Shown: piece after piece, positions 45,330 through 54,555 of the stretch | Position numbering within the stretch: the first letter of the stretch is position 1 | How the letters are laid out: every line of letters starts with the position of its first letter | Source: Oryzibacter oryziterrae | GTDB lineage: Bacteria > Pseudomonadota > Alphaproteobacteria > Rhizobiales > Pleomorphomonadaceae | NCBI RefSeq assembly: GCF_021864535.1 | Contig: NZ_JAKJIC010000002.1 | Location: 62,001 to 126,000 of the forward strand | Direction: 5' to 3' | Length of the DNA: 64,000 nucleotides | The notes under the pieces: generated by a model | What the model saw: only the letters and a program-made list of their open reading frames with translations | What the model was told of the DNA's origin: nothing | Database searches by the model: none | Position numbers and translations under genes: made by a program

Positions 45330-45509
45330 TCAACCAGGATGCGAGCCAGCATCGGACGACGAGTCGCCGACCGGCTGATAGCTGTTGCCGTTGGTATTGT
45401 CCCAGCCGACATCGCTGGTGCGGCGGCGTTGAGACGGGTGCGAAAAGGAAAAGGCAATCACCAGTCCGATGATTGCGAAACCGCCCACAATGCCGAGGAT
45501 GATCGCCAT
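45330..45509 (-). CDS. Small single-helix membrane protein, unknown function
   Basis: 59-aa frame MAIILGIVGGFAIIGLVIAF, then SFSHPSQRRR and a hydrophilic Ser/Gly/Asn tail. One N-terminal membrane helix followed by an Arg cluster suggests a cytoplasmic tail. CAGGAC lies directly before the ATG. It sits downstream of lysK on the same strand and is convergent with the AEC gene, in a gap that would otherwise be 320 bases. I know no named family for it. Confidence 0.6.
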   Translation of the reverse strand: MAIILGIVGGFAIIGLVIAFSFSHPSQRRRTSDVGWDNTNGNSYQPVGDSSSDAGSHPG

Positions 45510-45637
45510 GTCCTGAGGCTCCGGCCAAGCACAACGCTTGCGCGCAAGTGTACGCGAAACAGCCGTCCGGGCCAAGCCAGGAAACAGAAAGGGCGCGCGC
45601 CTGAGCCCGCCGCCCCACTCTGTGACTGGATATCGGC

Positions 45638-47302
45638 TCAGCCCTTGGACAGCGTGCCGTCCAGCGCCTGGCCGATCATCTCGGCGGTTTCCTTCAGGCC
45701 ATAGAGCGCGACGAAGGAGCCGAAGCGTGGGCCCTTCTCCTGGCCGAGCAGCACCTGATAGAGGGTCGCGAACCATTCGAGGCTGACGCCCGGGCCGCCG
45801 TCGGGGCTCTTCTTGGAGAGATCCTGGAAGCGCTCGAAGGCACGGCCCACCGACAGCACGCTGTCCTGGATCGTCTCGGCAGAGGCGTCGGTCGGCAGGG
45901 CGAGCAGGACCTCGCGCAGCTTGGCCAGCGCCTGACGCTCTTCGGCATCGGGCGTGCGGAAGGTCTTGAACGGCTTCACCCGGTCTTCGTAATAGGCGAT
46001 GGCATAGCCGCAGAGCTCGTCGAGCTTGGGATGGCTCGACGGCGTCACGCCCGGGCTGTGCCGGCCGATATAGGACCACAGCGCCGCCTTGTCATGCGCA
46101 TGGCTGGCCGAGACCAGATTGAGCAGCATGGTGAAGCTCACCGGCACCGGTGTCACCGGCGGATTGCCCGAGTGGATGTGCCAGACCGGATTGTTGACCT
46201 TGGCGTCGGCGTCCATCTCCGGATACTTTTCCAGGAAGGCGAAATATTCATCGACGGCGCGCGGGATCACGTCGAAGAACAGCCGCTTGGCCGTCTTCGG
46301 CTTCTGGAACATGTAGAGCGCCAGGCTGTCCGGCGAGGCATAGGTCAGCCATTCGTCGATGGTGAGGCCATTGCCCTTGGACTTGGAGATCTTCTCGCCA
46401 TTCTCGTCGAGGAAGAGCTCGTAGTTGAAGCCATCAGGCGGATTGCCGCCGAGCACCTTGCAGATCTTCGACGAGGTCTTGACGTTGTCGATGTGATCCT
46501 TGCCGCTCATCTCATAGTCGACGCCGAGCGCCGCCCAGCGCAGCGCCCAGTCGGGCTTCCACTGGCACTTGGCGTGGCCGCCGGTCACCGGCGTTTCGAA
46601 CCGCTCGCCGGTGTTGGGATCGGTCCAGACAATCGTGCCCGTCTCGAGGTTGCGCTCCTCGATCGGCACCTGCATCACCACTTCGGTCTTCGGATGCACC
46701 GGCAGGAAGGGCGCATAGGTCTTGCGCCGCTCCTCGCGCAGCGTCGGCAGCATGATCTCCATGACCTCGTCATACTTCTCCAGCATCTTGAGAAGCATCT
46801 GGTCGAAGGTGCCCTTCTTGTATTCCTCGGTGGCCGACATGAACTCGTAGTCGAAGCCGAAGGTGTCGAGGAAGGAGCGGAGCTTGGCATTGTTGTTGTG
46901 GCCGAAGCTCGCATGCTCGTTGTCGAAGGGGTTCGGCACGTTGGTCAGCGCCTTGCCCAGATTGGCCGTGAGCAGATCGCGGTTCGGCACATTCTCGGGC
47001 ACCTTGCGCATGCCGTCCATGTCGTCGGAGAAGCACAGCAGGCGCGTGGGGATCTTGTCTTCCGTGATCACGCGGAAAGCCGTGCGCACCATGGTGGTGC
47101 GCGCCACTTCGCCGAAGGTGCCGATATGCGGCAGACCCGAGGGGCCATAGCCCGTCTCGAAGATCACCGGCCGCGCCTCGCCTTTGCGTTTCTCGATCCG
47201 CGCCACGATCTTCTTGGCTTCCTCGAAGGGCCATGCCTTGGAGCGGCCGGCCGCAGCGATGAGCGCGGGATCGGAAAGGGCGGAGAGAAGCGCGGTGGTC
47301 AT
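45638..47302 (-). CDS. lysK: Lysyl-tRNA synthetase, class I
   Basis: 554-aa class I LysRS charging tRNA-Lys. This is the archaeal-type enzyme used by most alphaproteobacteria instead of the class II LysS. The Rossmann start [19 protein letters not shown] holds the HIGH-type motif (PHIG), and [10 protein letters not shown] the KMSKS motif. The zinc-type middle region [17 protein letters not shown] and the helical C-terminal domain are present. The ATG at 47302 follows GAGGA and removes four residues from the longest frame. Confidence 0.96.
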   Translation of the reverse strand: MTTALLSALSDPALIAAAGRSKAWPFEEAKKIVARIEKRKGEARPVIFETGYGPSGLPHIGTFGEVARTTMVRTAFRVITEDKIPTRLLCFSDDMDGMRKVPENVPNRDLLTANLGKALTNVPNPFDNEHASFGHNNNAKLRSFLDTFGFDYEFMSATEEYKKGTFDQMLLKMLEKYDEVMEIMLPTLREERRKTYAPFLPVHPKTEVVMQVPIEERNLETGTIVWTDPNTGERFETPVTGGHAKCQWKPDWALRWAALGVDYEMSGKDHIDNVKTSSKICKVLGGNPPDGFNYELFLDENGEKISKSKGNGLTIDEWLTYASPDSLALYMFQKPKTAKRLFFDVIPRAVDEYFAFLEKYPEMDADAKVNNPVWHIHSGNPPVTPVPVSFTMLLNLVSASHAHDKAALWSYIGRHSPGVTPSSHPKLDELCGYAIAYYEDRVKPFKTFRTPDAEERQALAKLREVLLALPTDASAETIQDSVLSVGRAFERFQDLSKKSPDGGPGVSLEWFATLYQVLLGQEKGPRFGSFVALYGLKETAEMIGQALDGTLSKG

Positions 47303-47488
47303 CGTTGTCCTCAAATGACGAAAAACGCCCGGAAACGGGCCGGCGGACAGTAGGGAGGGGGCAAGGAAAGGTCAAGGACGGTGCAAGCGCTGTTACGCAA
47401 AAATGCAAGAGAAAGGCTTGGTGCCGCATGGACATGCGCGTAGGCCTTGGGCAGGGTGAGCAGACTGGGGCCGATCGGGAGATGAAAC

Positions 47489-47977
47489 ATGTCGTGGTTG
47501 AGCTTTCGCCTTGCCGTTATCCTCGCCATGCTGCTCTCCGCCGGACCAGCCCTGGCCGCGCAGAAGCTGGCTTTCTTCGGCTACCGCATGATCAACTCCT
47601 CCATGCAGGAGACGAGCGCCGTCGAGACGGGGCGCATCGCCACGCTGACGCGCGAGTTCGAGGCGCGGGTCGGCGCGTCGGGAAAATATGAGATCGCGCC
47701 AGTGCCCGAGGCGGCGCGCGCGGCGCTCGCCAAGACGGCGGGCATGGGCGAGTGCAACGGCTGCGAACCCAGGCTCGGCGCCATGGCCGGGGCCGATCTG
47801 GTCGCCTGGGGCACGGTGCAGAAGGTCTCCAACCTGATCCTCAACGTCAACATCTACGTCGCCGACGTGAAGACGGGGCAGTTCACCTTCATCAAGAGCG
47901 CCGACATGCGCAACAACACGGACGAGAGCTGGCATCGGGCACAGGAATATATTCTCAAGAACTATTTCCTTAAATGA
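47489..47977 (+). CDS. Secreted DUF2380/DUF3280-like protein
   Basis: 162-aa exported protein with signal peptide MSWLSFRLAVILAMLLSAGPALA. The mature part reads KLAFFGYRMINSSMQETS, then GECNGCEPRLGAMAGADLVAWGTV and NLILNVNIYVADVKTG. This matches a family seen in methylotrophs and other alphaproteobacteria, labelled DUF2380 or DUF3280. The Cys pair CNGC may bind metal or form a disulfide. GGGAG precedes the ATG. No methanol dehydrogenase genes are near. The domain label is from memory of the pattern and needs a profile check. Confidence 0.72.
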   Translation: MSWLSFRLAVILAMLLSAGPALAAQKLAFFGYRMINSSMQETSAVETGRIATLTREFEARVGASGKYEIAPVPEAARAALAKTAGMGECNGCEPRLGAMAGADLVAWGTVQKVSNLILNVNIYVADVKTGQFTFIKSADMRNNTDESWHRAQEYILKNYFLK

Positions 47978-48050
47978 GAGGGCGCCGAAGCCGCTTGCGC
48001 TTTGGTCCGCACTGTCCCACATAGGGTTTCTCGTTTTGCCAGAGGATAAG

Positions 48051-48461
48051 ATGACCAAGCCGCTTTCCGTGCACGAAGCCCTGATCTGGGTGATGGTGAC
48101 CACCGCTGTCGCCGATCGCAACATGACCGAAAGCGAACTCGACCAGTTCGAGCGGCTGATCGGTTTCCTGCCGGTGTTCCAGGGCTTTGAAGGCAGCGTG
48201 GGTGCCATCGCCGACACGTGCTCGGCGCATCTGAAGAGCGACGACGGCATCGACCGCATCCTCGACAAGGTGGTGGAAGCTCTGCCGGCGCGCCTGCACG
48301 AGACCGCCTATGCGCTGGCCATCGAAGTGGCGGCGTCCGACCTCGACGTGCGCCAGGAAGAGCTGGTGTTCCTGCAGATGCTGGAAGATCGCCTGGAGCT
48401 GGACAAGCTCGGTGTCGCCGCCATCGAGCATTCGGCGCGCGTCCGCTATCGCAAGCTCTGA
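48051..48461 (+). CDS. TerB-family tellurite-resistance-like protein
   Basis: 136-aa all-helical protein of the TerB fold. The characteristic acidic EF-like segment near the start is VTTAVADRNMTESELDQFE, repeated in the second half as EVAASDLDVRQEELVFLQML. TerB-like proteins bind metal ions through such Asp/Glu clusters. The ATG at 48051 follows AGAGGATAAG and is preferred to a TTG at 48036. It lies 16 bases before the methyltransferase. A real link to tellurite is not implied. Confidence 0.83.
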   Translation: MTKPLSVHEALIWVMVTTAVADRNMTESELDQFERLIGFLPVFQGFEGSVGAIADTCSAHLKSDDGIDRILDKVVEALPARLHETAYALAIEVAASDLDVRQEELVFLQMLEDRLELDKLGVAAIEHSARVRYRKL

Positions 48462-48476
48462 TCGGCCACCCCACCC

Positions 48477-49409
48477 ATGTCCCGCGCCAGCCTCACGTCG
48501 GGTGACGTGATCGCCGATCGCCGCTACGAATATGCGCGCGCCTATGCCGCCGCCGATGATTTCGCCGCGGCGCTGGATCTCTACGCCCAGGTGCGCGAAC
48601 TCACGCCCGAATGGCTGCCGGCCATGCTGGGCGAGGCCGATTGCCTGATCGAACTCGGTCGCGGCGAGGAGGCCGCGCCCATTCTCGCGCGCATGGTCGA
48701 GCTCGATCCGGACGGCCTGTTCGGGGCGGAGTTGAAACTGGCCGCGCTGGGACTGGCCGCCGCCCCGGCCGCACCGCCGACCGCCTATGTGAAGGGCCTG
48801 TTCGACAGCTATGCCGACAAGTTCGACAAGGCGCTGGTCGGCGATCTCGGCTATCGCACGCCCTGGCATCTCGCCGACCGGCTGGCACTGCTCGATCCCA
48901 AGCGGACCTATGGCTCCGTGCTCGACCTTGGCTGCGGCACCGGGCTGATGGCCGAAGCGCTCGGCGATCTGGCCTCGGGCCTTGTGGGCTGCGACCTGTC
49001 GCCCGGCATGCTGGCGAAGGCGCGCGTGCGCGGGCGTTATCAGCGGCTGATCGAAGCCGATGTGGTGGCAGCTCTCGACGGCGAGGCCGGTCCCTTCGAT
49101 CTCATCACCGCCGCCGACGTCTTCGTCTATGTGGGACGGCTCGAGGCGACCTTCGCTGGCGTGGTCAAGCGCCTGGCGCCCGGTGGGCTCTTCGCCTTCT
49201 CGGTCGAAGCCGCAGAGGAGGGCGATGGCGTGCAACTGCGCGACAGCCTGCGCTATGCCCATGGCGAGGGCTACGTCCGCGCACTCGCAGCTGCTGCCGG
49301 TCTCGACATCCGCGTTTTCGACACGGCACCGCTGCGGCTCGACCGCGGCAAGGCGATCAAGGGCTATCTGGTCCTGGCCCGACATGGAAACAAAGCCGCC
49401 AATCCCTGA
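48477..49409 (+). CDS. SAM-dependent methyltransferase with N-terminal TPR
   Basis: 310-aa cytoplasmic protein. The N-terminal 90 residues form two TPR-like helical pairs (DFAAALDLYAQVRELTPEW; GRGEEAAPILARMVELDPDG). A class I methyltransferase follows, with VLDLGCGTGLMAEAL for SAM, an acidic post-motif DLSPGMLAKAR and LITAADVFVYVG. The order TPR then methyltransferase with YVKGLFDSYADKFDKALV between them is the NDUFAF5/TPR-methylase pattern common in alphaproteobacteria. The substrate is unknown. Confidence 0.85.
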   Translation: MSRASLTSGDVIADRRYEYARAYAAADDFAAALDLYAQVRELTPEWLPAMLGEADCLIELGRGEEAAPILARMVELDPDGLFGAELKLAALGLAAAPAAPPTAYVKGLFDSYADKFDKALVGDLGYRTPWHLADRLALLDPKRTYGSVLDLGCGTGLMAEALGDLASGLVGCDLSPGMLAKARVRGRYQRLIEADVVAALDGEAGPFDLITAADVFVYVGRLEATFAGVVKRLAPGGLFAFSVEAAEEGDGVQLRDSLRYAHGEGYVRALAAAAGLDIRVFDTAPLRLDRGKAIKGYLVLARHGNKAANP

Positions 49410-49454
49410 TTTTGTTCTTCACTTGTTCTGGAAAATAGGCTCTACTCCCGCCCC

Positions 49455-51953
49455 ATGGACACCGTGGAGCGACCTCTGCCGCAAAAATTTCTCGACTGGT
49501 TCGCCGGGCGCGGCTGGAGCCTGCGGCCGCATCAGGCGACTTTGCTGGAACACGGGCGTGCCGGCCATTCGGCGCTGCTGATCGCCCCTACCGGCGCCGG
49601 CAAGACGCTGGCCGGCTTCCTGCCCAGCCTCGTGGAGCTGAGCCAGCGCCCCAGATGGAAGCCGGGCACGCGGCGGCGCGGCGTGCACACGCTCTACATT
49701 TCGCCGCTGAAGGCGCTCGCCGTCGACATCGAGCGCAATCTCGAACGGCCGATCGCCGAGATGGGGCTCAACATCACCATCGAGACGCGCACCGGCGACA
49801 CCTCCGCCTCGCGCCGCCAGCGGCAGAAGCTCATTCCGCCCGACATCCTCCTGACGACGCCCGAACAGCTGGCACTGCTGATCGCCGGCAACGACGCTTC
49901 GGTCTTCTTTGAAGACCTGCGCACGGTGATCTTCGACGAGTTGCATGCGCTGGTCACCTCCAAGCGCGGCGATCTCCTGGCGCTGGGCCTCTGCCGCCTC
50001 AGGACGCTGGCGCCCGGCCTCCGCACCGTCGGTCTGTCGGCCACCGTTGCCGAGCCGGACGAACTGCGCGCCTGGCTGATGCCGCAGCAGGGCACAGACC
50101 TCGTTCTGTCCGAGGTGGTGACCGTCACCGGCGGCGCCAAGCCGGAGATCCGCATTCTCGAGGCCGGCGACGCCATCCCCTGGGCCGGCCATTCGGCGCG
50201 CTATGCCTATGCCGATCTCCTCGACGTGATCGCCGCCCATCGCATGACGCTGATCTTCGTCAACACCCGCAGCCAGGCGGAACTGGTCTTCTCCGAACTC
50301 TGGCAGATGAACGACGACAATCTGCCGCTCGCCCTGCATCACGGTTCGCTCGACGTCGGCCAGCGCCGCAAGGTGGAGGCGGCCATGGCTGACGGGCGAC
50401 TCAGGGCCGTCGTCGCCACCTCGACGCTCGACCTCGGCATCGACTGGGGCGATGTGGATCTCGTGGTGCACATCGGCGCCCCCAAGGGGGCGAGCCGGCT
50501 CGCCCAGCGCATCGGCCGCGCCAATCACCGCATGGACGAGCCCTCGCGCGCCATATTGGTGCCGGCCAATCGTTTCGAAGTGCTGGAATGCAAGGCGGCG
50601 CTCGACGCCAATTATCTTGGCGCGCAGGACACCCCGCCGATCCGCGCGGGCACGCTGGACGTGCTCGCCCAGCATATCCTCGGACGGGCGGTGGCCGGTC
50701 CCTTTCGCGCCGACGACCTCTATGCCGAGGTGACCTCCGCCTATGGCTATCGCCATCTCGACCGCGACAGCTTCGACAAGGTGGTCGATCTCGTCGCCAC
50801 CGGCGGCTACGCCCTCCGGACCTACGAGCGTTATGCCAAGATCAAGCTGACGGCGGACGGCACCTGGCGGCTCACCCATCCGCGCTTTGCGCAAGGCTAT
50901 CGCCTCAACGTCGGTACCATCATCGAAAGCCCGATGCTGAAGGTCCGGCTCGGCGGCAGGGCGCGCGGCAGCGGCCCGGTGATGGGCGGACGCGTGCTGG
51001 GCGAGGTGGAAGAGTATTTCTGCGAGCAGATGGCCGTCGGCGACACCTTCATGCTGGCCGGCGAGGTGCTGCGCTTCGAGGGCATCCGCGAGACCGAGGT
51101 GATCGTCTCCCGCGCCAAGGCGCAGGACCCGCGCATTCCCGTCTATGCCGGCGGCAAGTTCCCGCTCTCCACCTTCCTGGCGGCCGGCGTGCGCCGGATG
51201 ATCTCCAACCCCGAGGAATGGCGAAGCCTGCCCGGTCCGGTGCGCGAGTGGCTGGAGCTGCAGCGGCAGTTCTCGCGCCTGCCGCGGGAGAACGAACTCC
51301 TGGCCGAGACCTTTCCCGAGGGCGACCGGCACTATCTCGTGCTCTATCCCTTCGAGGGACGGCTCGCCCATCAGACGCTCGGCATGCTGCTGACCCGCCG
51401 GCTGGAGCGCTTCGGCGTCGGGCCGCTCGGCTTTGTGGCGACCGATTATGCGCTCGGCATCTGGTGCCTCCATGACGTGGGCGCGGCCTTTGCGACCGGG
51501 CGCCTGCCGCTCTCGAAACTCCTCGATCCCGACATGCTCGGCGATGATCTCGAAGCCTGGATGGCGGAGAGCTATCTGCTCAAGCGCACCTTCAAGGCCT
51601 GCGCCATGATCTCGGGTCTTGTTGAGAAGAATGCCATCGGTGCCGAGAAGACCGGGCGGCAGCTGACTGTCTCCACCGATCTCATCTATGACGTGCTGCG
51701 CGAGCACGAGCCCGACCACATCCTGCTGCGCGCCACCTGGGCGGACGCCTCGTCTGGGCTTCTCGATCTGCACCGGCTCAGCGACATGCTCTCCCGAATC
51801 ACCGGCCATATCGTGCATAAGCGACTGGACCGGATCTCGCCGCTGGCCGTGCCCATCATGCTGGAGCTCGGGCGCGAGCGGATTTCCGGCGCGGCCGAGG
51901 AGGACATTCTCGCCGCGGTGATGGACACGGGGTTGGCGGCGGCAATGCGATGA
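49455..51953 (+). CDS. Ligase-associated DNA damage response DEXH helicase (Lhr-like)
   Basis: 832-aa superfamily 2 helicase related to Lhr. It has Walker A LLIAPTGAGKTLAGFLPSL, the DEXH box VIFDELHAL, motif III GLSATVAEP and motif VI QRIGRANHRMDEPSRA. The long C-terminal region is typical of the ligase-associated subtype (about 820 aa) rather than the 1500-aa Lhr. The stop overlaps the PdeM start by four bases. In many bacteria the same cluster also holds an ATP-dependent DNA ligase and an exonuclease. Neither is in this window. Confidence 0.93.
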   Translation: MDTVERPLPQKFLDWFAGRGWSLRPHQATLLEHGRAGHSALLIAPTGAGKTLAGFLPSLVELSQRPRWKPGTRRRGVHTLYISPLKALAVDIERNLERPIAEMGLNITIETRTGDTSASRRQRQKLIPPDILLTTPEQLALLIAGNDASVFFEDLRTVIFDELHALVTSKRGDLLALGLCRLRTLAPGLRTVGLSATVAEPDELRAWLMPQQGTDLVLSEVVTVTGGAKPEIRILEAGDAIPWAGHSARYAYADLLDVIAAHRMTLIFVNTRSQAELVFSELWQMNDDNLPLALHHGSLDVGQRRKVEAAMADGRLRAVVATSTLDLGIDWGDVDLVVHIGAPKGASRLAQRIGRANHRMDEPSRAILVPANRFEVLECKAALDANYLGAQDTPPIRAGTLDVLAQHILGRAVAGPFRADDLYAEVTSAYGYRHLDRDSFDKVVDLVATGGYALRTYERYAKIKLTADGTWRLTHPRFAQGYRLNVGTIIESPMLKVRLGGRARGSGPVMGGRVLGEVEEYFCEQMAVGDTFMLAGEVLRFEGIRETEVIVSRAKAQDPRIPVYAGGKFPLSTFLAAGVRRMISNPEEWRSLPGPVREWLELQRQFSRLPRENELLAETFPEGDRHYLVLYPFEGRLAHQTLGMLLTRRLERFGVGPLGFVATDYALGIWCLHDVGAAFATGRLPLSKLLDPDMLGDDLEAWMAESYLLKRTFKACAMISGLVEKNAIGAEKTGRQLTVSTDLIYDVLREHEPDHILLRATWADASSGLLDLHRLSDMLSRITGHIVHKRLDRISPLAVPIMLELGRERISGAAEEDILAAVMDTGLAAAMR

Positions 51954-52684
51954 CGGGACTGGCGGCGGTTGCTTCGGAACGGGAGGAGACCTCGGGCGTG
52001 CTGACGCGGGACGGCCTCGTCAATCTCAACGGTGCCGCCGTGCGCTTCGACGCGGCGGGCGTGCTGCATTGGCCCGACGAGGACCTGCTGGTGGTCGCCG
52101 ACCTGCATTTCGAAAAGGGCTCGGCCCGCGCGGCGCGCGGCGCCTTCGTGCCGCCCTATGATACCCGGGCGACCATTGCGGCGCTGGAAGGCGTGGTCAA
52201 GCGCCTCGCGCCGCGTCGCGTCATTGCACTGGGCGACAGTTTCCATGACGAGCGGGCGGAGAGCCGGCTTGCCCCCATCGATCTTGATCGCCTGGCGGCG
52301 CTGGTAGCGTCGGTGGAGTGGATCTGGCTCGAAGGCAACCATGACCCGCTGCCGCCCTCGACGGTGGGCGGCACCTGCCTCAAGGAACTGGCAATCGACC
52401 CGCTTTGCTTCCGCCATGAGCCACGCGCCGGGCGCCAGCGCGGCGAGGTGGCGGGCCATCTGCATCCGGCTGCCAAGGTAGGGCGCGTGCGCTCGGTACG
52501 GCGCCGCGCCTTCGTGACCGACGGCGCCCGCTGCATCCTGCCCGCCTTCGGCGCCTATACCGGCGGCCTCAATGTGCGCGACAAGGCCTATGCGGGCCTG
52601 TTCGAGAAATCGCGGCTGATTGCCTGGATGATGAGCGACGGCCGGCTGTTCCCGGTGCGGGCGGGCGACCTTCTGAGCGATTGA
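51950..52684 (+). CDS. pdeM: Ligase-associated DNA damage response phosphoesterase
   Basis: 244-aa calcineurin-like metallophosphoesterase. The metal ligands are in DLHFEKG, ALGDSFHDE, LEGNHDPLP and GHLHPAAK, the full D-x-H / GD / GNHD / GHxH set, so it should be active. The ATGA overlap couples it to the helicase, with which PdeM is normally paired. It ends four bases from the convergent TIGR02186 gene. Confidence 0.93.
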   Translation: MTGLAAVASEREETSGVLTRDGLVNLNGAAVRFDAAGVLHWPDEDLLVVADLHFEKGSARAARGAFVPPYDTRATIAALEGVVKRLAPRRVIALGDSFHDERAESRLAPIDLDRLAALVASVEWIWLEGNHDPLPPSTVGGTCLKELAIDPLCFRHEPRAGRQRGEVAGHLHPAAKVGRVRSVRRRAFVTDGARCILPAFGAYTGGLNVRDKAYAGLFEKSRLIAWMMSDGRLFPVRAGDLLSD

Positions 52685-52687
52685 GCG

Positions 52688-53452
52688 TCAATCCCGCCGG
52701 AACAGCACGCCGGCCAGCCAGCCGGTGAGGCAGGCGATCAGCACGGTGGCGAAGCCATAGGCGACGGGCTGCTGATGGGCGGCATCGGTAACGAACTGTT
52801 CGAAGCCGGTCTTGCGGATGTTGAAGTCCTCCGACGTCCTCGACAGCAGCACGCCGCCCGAGAAAAGGTAGACCGTCGCCGTATACCAGCCGACCGGCAC
52901 ATTGGCCGGCAGGTCGACCTGCGAACGGAAGAGCTGCGGGCTCAGGAACTCGACGCCGCCTTCCTTCAGGGCAAACAGCTTCTGCTGCTGCATCAGGCGG
53001 ATGAAGGCGCCGTCGAAGTCGGTGCGGATCGGCGGCAGCGGGCCGGGCGGATCGTTGATCGGCAGCATGTCGAAGCCGAGGCCGAGCCGGGCGCGGACAC
53101 CCACGCTCGCCACGTCGGGCATGGGGGCCGTGGTGGAAATCGACAGGAACGAGGGGACGGACCGCAGCTTTTCCGATTCCCGGTTCAGCCAGATGCCGGC
53201 CGTGCGGTCTTTGCGGCGGGCCACGATGGTGCGCGGCGGGCCGGATAGCGTAACCACCAGGTGATAGTCACCATTGCGCGAAATGGTCTGCGCGTCGCGC
53301 TCCACGGTGCCGAAGATGGTCACCTGGCTGCCGGTGAAGTTGGAGGTGATGGCGACGCGGTCGCTGGACAGCGCGGTCACCAGGTTCTCCGCACGGGCAA
53401 TGCCGGGCAACAGCGTGAGGACGACGAGGGCGAGCAACCGGAGCGCGGTCAT
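52688..53452 (-). CDS. TIGR02186-type membrane protein, TSUP partner
   Basis: 254-aa protein with a signal peptide (about 1-21, ending ARA-EN), a large periplasmic beta-rich domain and a C-terminal membrane helix (AYGFATVLIACLTGWLAGVLF) followed by RRD. The start LVTALSSDRVAITSNFTGSQ with ITIFGTV is the family pattern. Members are regularly found next to TauE/SafE-type permeases. Here the ATG overlaps the permease stop by four bases. It is probably an accessory subunit. The function is not established. Confidence 0.85.
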   Translation of the reverse strand: MTALRLLALVVLTLLPGIARAENLVTALSSDRVAITSNFTGSQVTIFGTVERDAQTISRNGDYHLVVTLSGPPRTIVARRKDRTAGIWLNRESEKLRSVPSFLSISTTAPMPDVASVGVRARLGLGFDMLPINDPPGPLPPIRTDFDGAFIRLMQQQKLFALKEGGVEFLSPQLFRSQVDLPANVPVGWYTATVYLFSGGVLLSRTSEDFNIRKTGFEQFVTDAAHQQPVAYGFATVLIACLTGWLAGVLFRRD

Positions 53453-54375
53453 GACGCCCCTCCGGTGCCGGACAGCGAATAGATCTCCGTGGGCGTGACG
53501 ATCAGATCCACGGCAAAGCGCACGCCGACCGCCAGCACCAGAAGGCCGAGCAGCAGGCGCAGCGTCTCACCGCGCAGGCTCTGGCCGACGCGGGCGCCGA
53601 ACTGGGCGCCCACCACGCCACCCACCATCAGGCAGAGGCCGAGGATCACATCCACCGTCTGGTTGGCGCTGGCCTGCATGAGGGTGGTGAAGGCCATGGT
53701 GCCCAAGGTCTGCATCAGCGTGGTGCCGATGACGATGGTGGTGGGCACGCGGAGGAGATAGATGAGCGCCGGCACCATGATGAAGCCGCCGCCGATGCCG
53801 AGGAGGGCGCCGAGGAAGCCGATCATCACCCCGAGCCCGATCACCGGGAAGACGGAGATATAGAGGCGCGAGCGTTCGAAGCGCACCCGCAGCGGCAGCT
53901 TCTGCATCCAGCCATGCTGGCCGGGGCGCTTGACCGGCAGCTGCGTGCCGCGCTTCTGGGCGATGAGCGCGCGGGTGGATTCCACCAGCATCAGCGCGCC
54001 GATCGTGCCGAGGAAGCCCACGTAGCAGAGCGCAATGACGAGATCGAGCTGGCCGACCTTGAGCAGCAGCGAATAGACGAGCACGCCGAGGCCGGAGCCG
54101 GCGATACCGGAGACCAGCAAGAAGCTGCCGAGCTTGAAGTCGACGGTCTTCTTGCGGATGTAGGCCAGCATGCCCGAGGCCGAGTTGGCAACGATCTGCG
54201 AGGAGACCGAGGCCACCGCAACGGCCGGCGAAATGCCGGAGAAGATCAGGAGCGGCGTAAGCAGGAAGCCGCCGCCCACGCCGAACATGCCCGACAGAAA
54301 GCCGATCGCCGCCCCCATCCCGATCAGGATGAAGACATTCATCGGCAGTTCCGCGATGGGCAGGTAGAGTTCCAA
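53449..54375 (-). CDS. TSUP-family permease (sulfite exporter TauE/SafE)
   Basis: 308-aa inner-membrane transporter with about eight helices and the twofold internal repeat. The blocks GFLSGMFGVGGGFLLTPLL and GFLGALLGIGGGFIMVPALI are the two family signatures. The substrate could be sulfite, sulfoacetate or another sulfur compound. The start at 54375 is a TTG giving LELYLPIAELPMN, the form seen in relatives. An ATG at 54417 would add 14 residues without a ribosome site. It is coupled to the TIGR02186 protein. Confidence 0.85.
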   Translation of the reverse strand: MELYLPIAELPMNVFILIGMGAAIGFLSGMFGVGGGFLLTPLLIFSGISPAVAVASVSSQIVANSASGMLAYIRKKTVDFKLGSFLLVSGIAGSGLGVLVYSLLLKVGQLDLVIALCYVGFLGTIGALMLVESTRALIAQKRGTQLPVKRPGQHGWMQKLPLRVRFERSRLYISVFPVIGLGVMIGFLGALLGIGGGFIMVPALIYLLRVPTTIVIGTTLMQTLGTMAFTTLMQASANQTVDVILGLCLMVGGVVGAQFGARVGQSLRGETLRLLLGLLVLAVGVRFAVDLIVTPTEIYSLSGTGGAS

Positions 54376-54500
54376 GGAGGCAATCCGCTTGCAAGATCGT
54401 TGACCGATCCTATGCATAAAAACTTTGTCAAAATCGAAAAGGTAAGGCGCCTGCCAACTAAAAATTTGGGGTGTGTTGCCGCAGACCCTGCCTGAAACGA

Positions 54501-54530
54501 CAATCCCCGCGCTGGCGGGCGCGGGGATTG
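54501..54530 (-). terminator. Hairpin downstream of the PodJ-like gene
   Basis: Perfect 12-bp stem CAATCCCCGCGC / GCGCGGGGATTG with a 6-base loop, 26 bases after the minus-strand stop. The T run is poor. Confidence 0.6.
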
Positions 54531-54555
54531 GAGACGTAAAGCGTGGATGCGAGGG

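Noticed and set aside
49419-51818. 799-aa minus-strand frame opposite the helicase
   Set aside because: Shadow frame; the plus strand has complete helicase motifs and coupling to pdeM.
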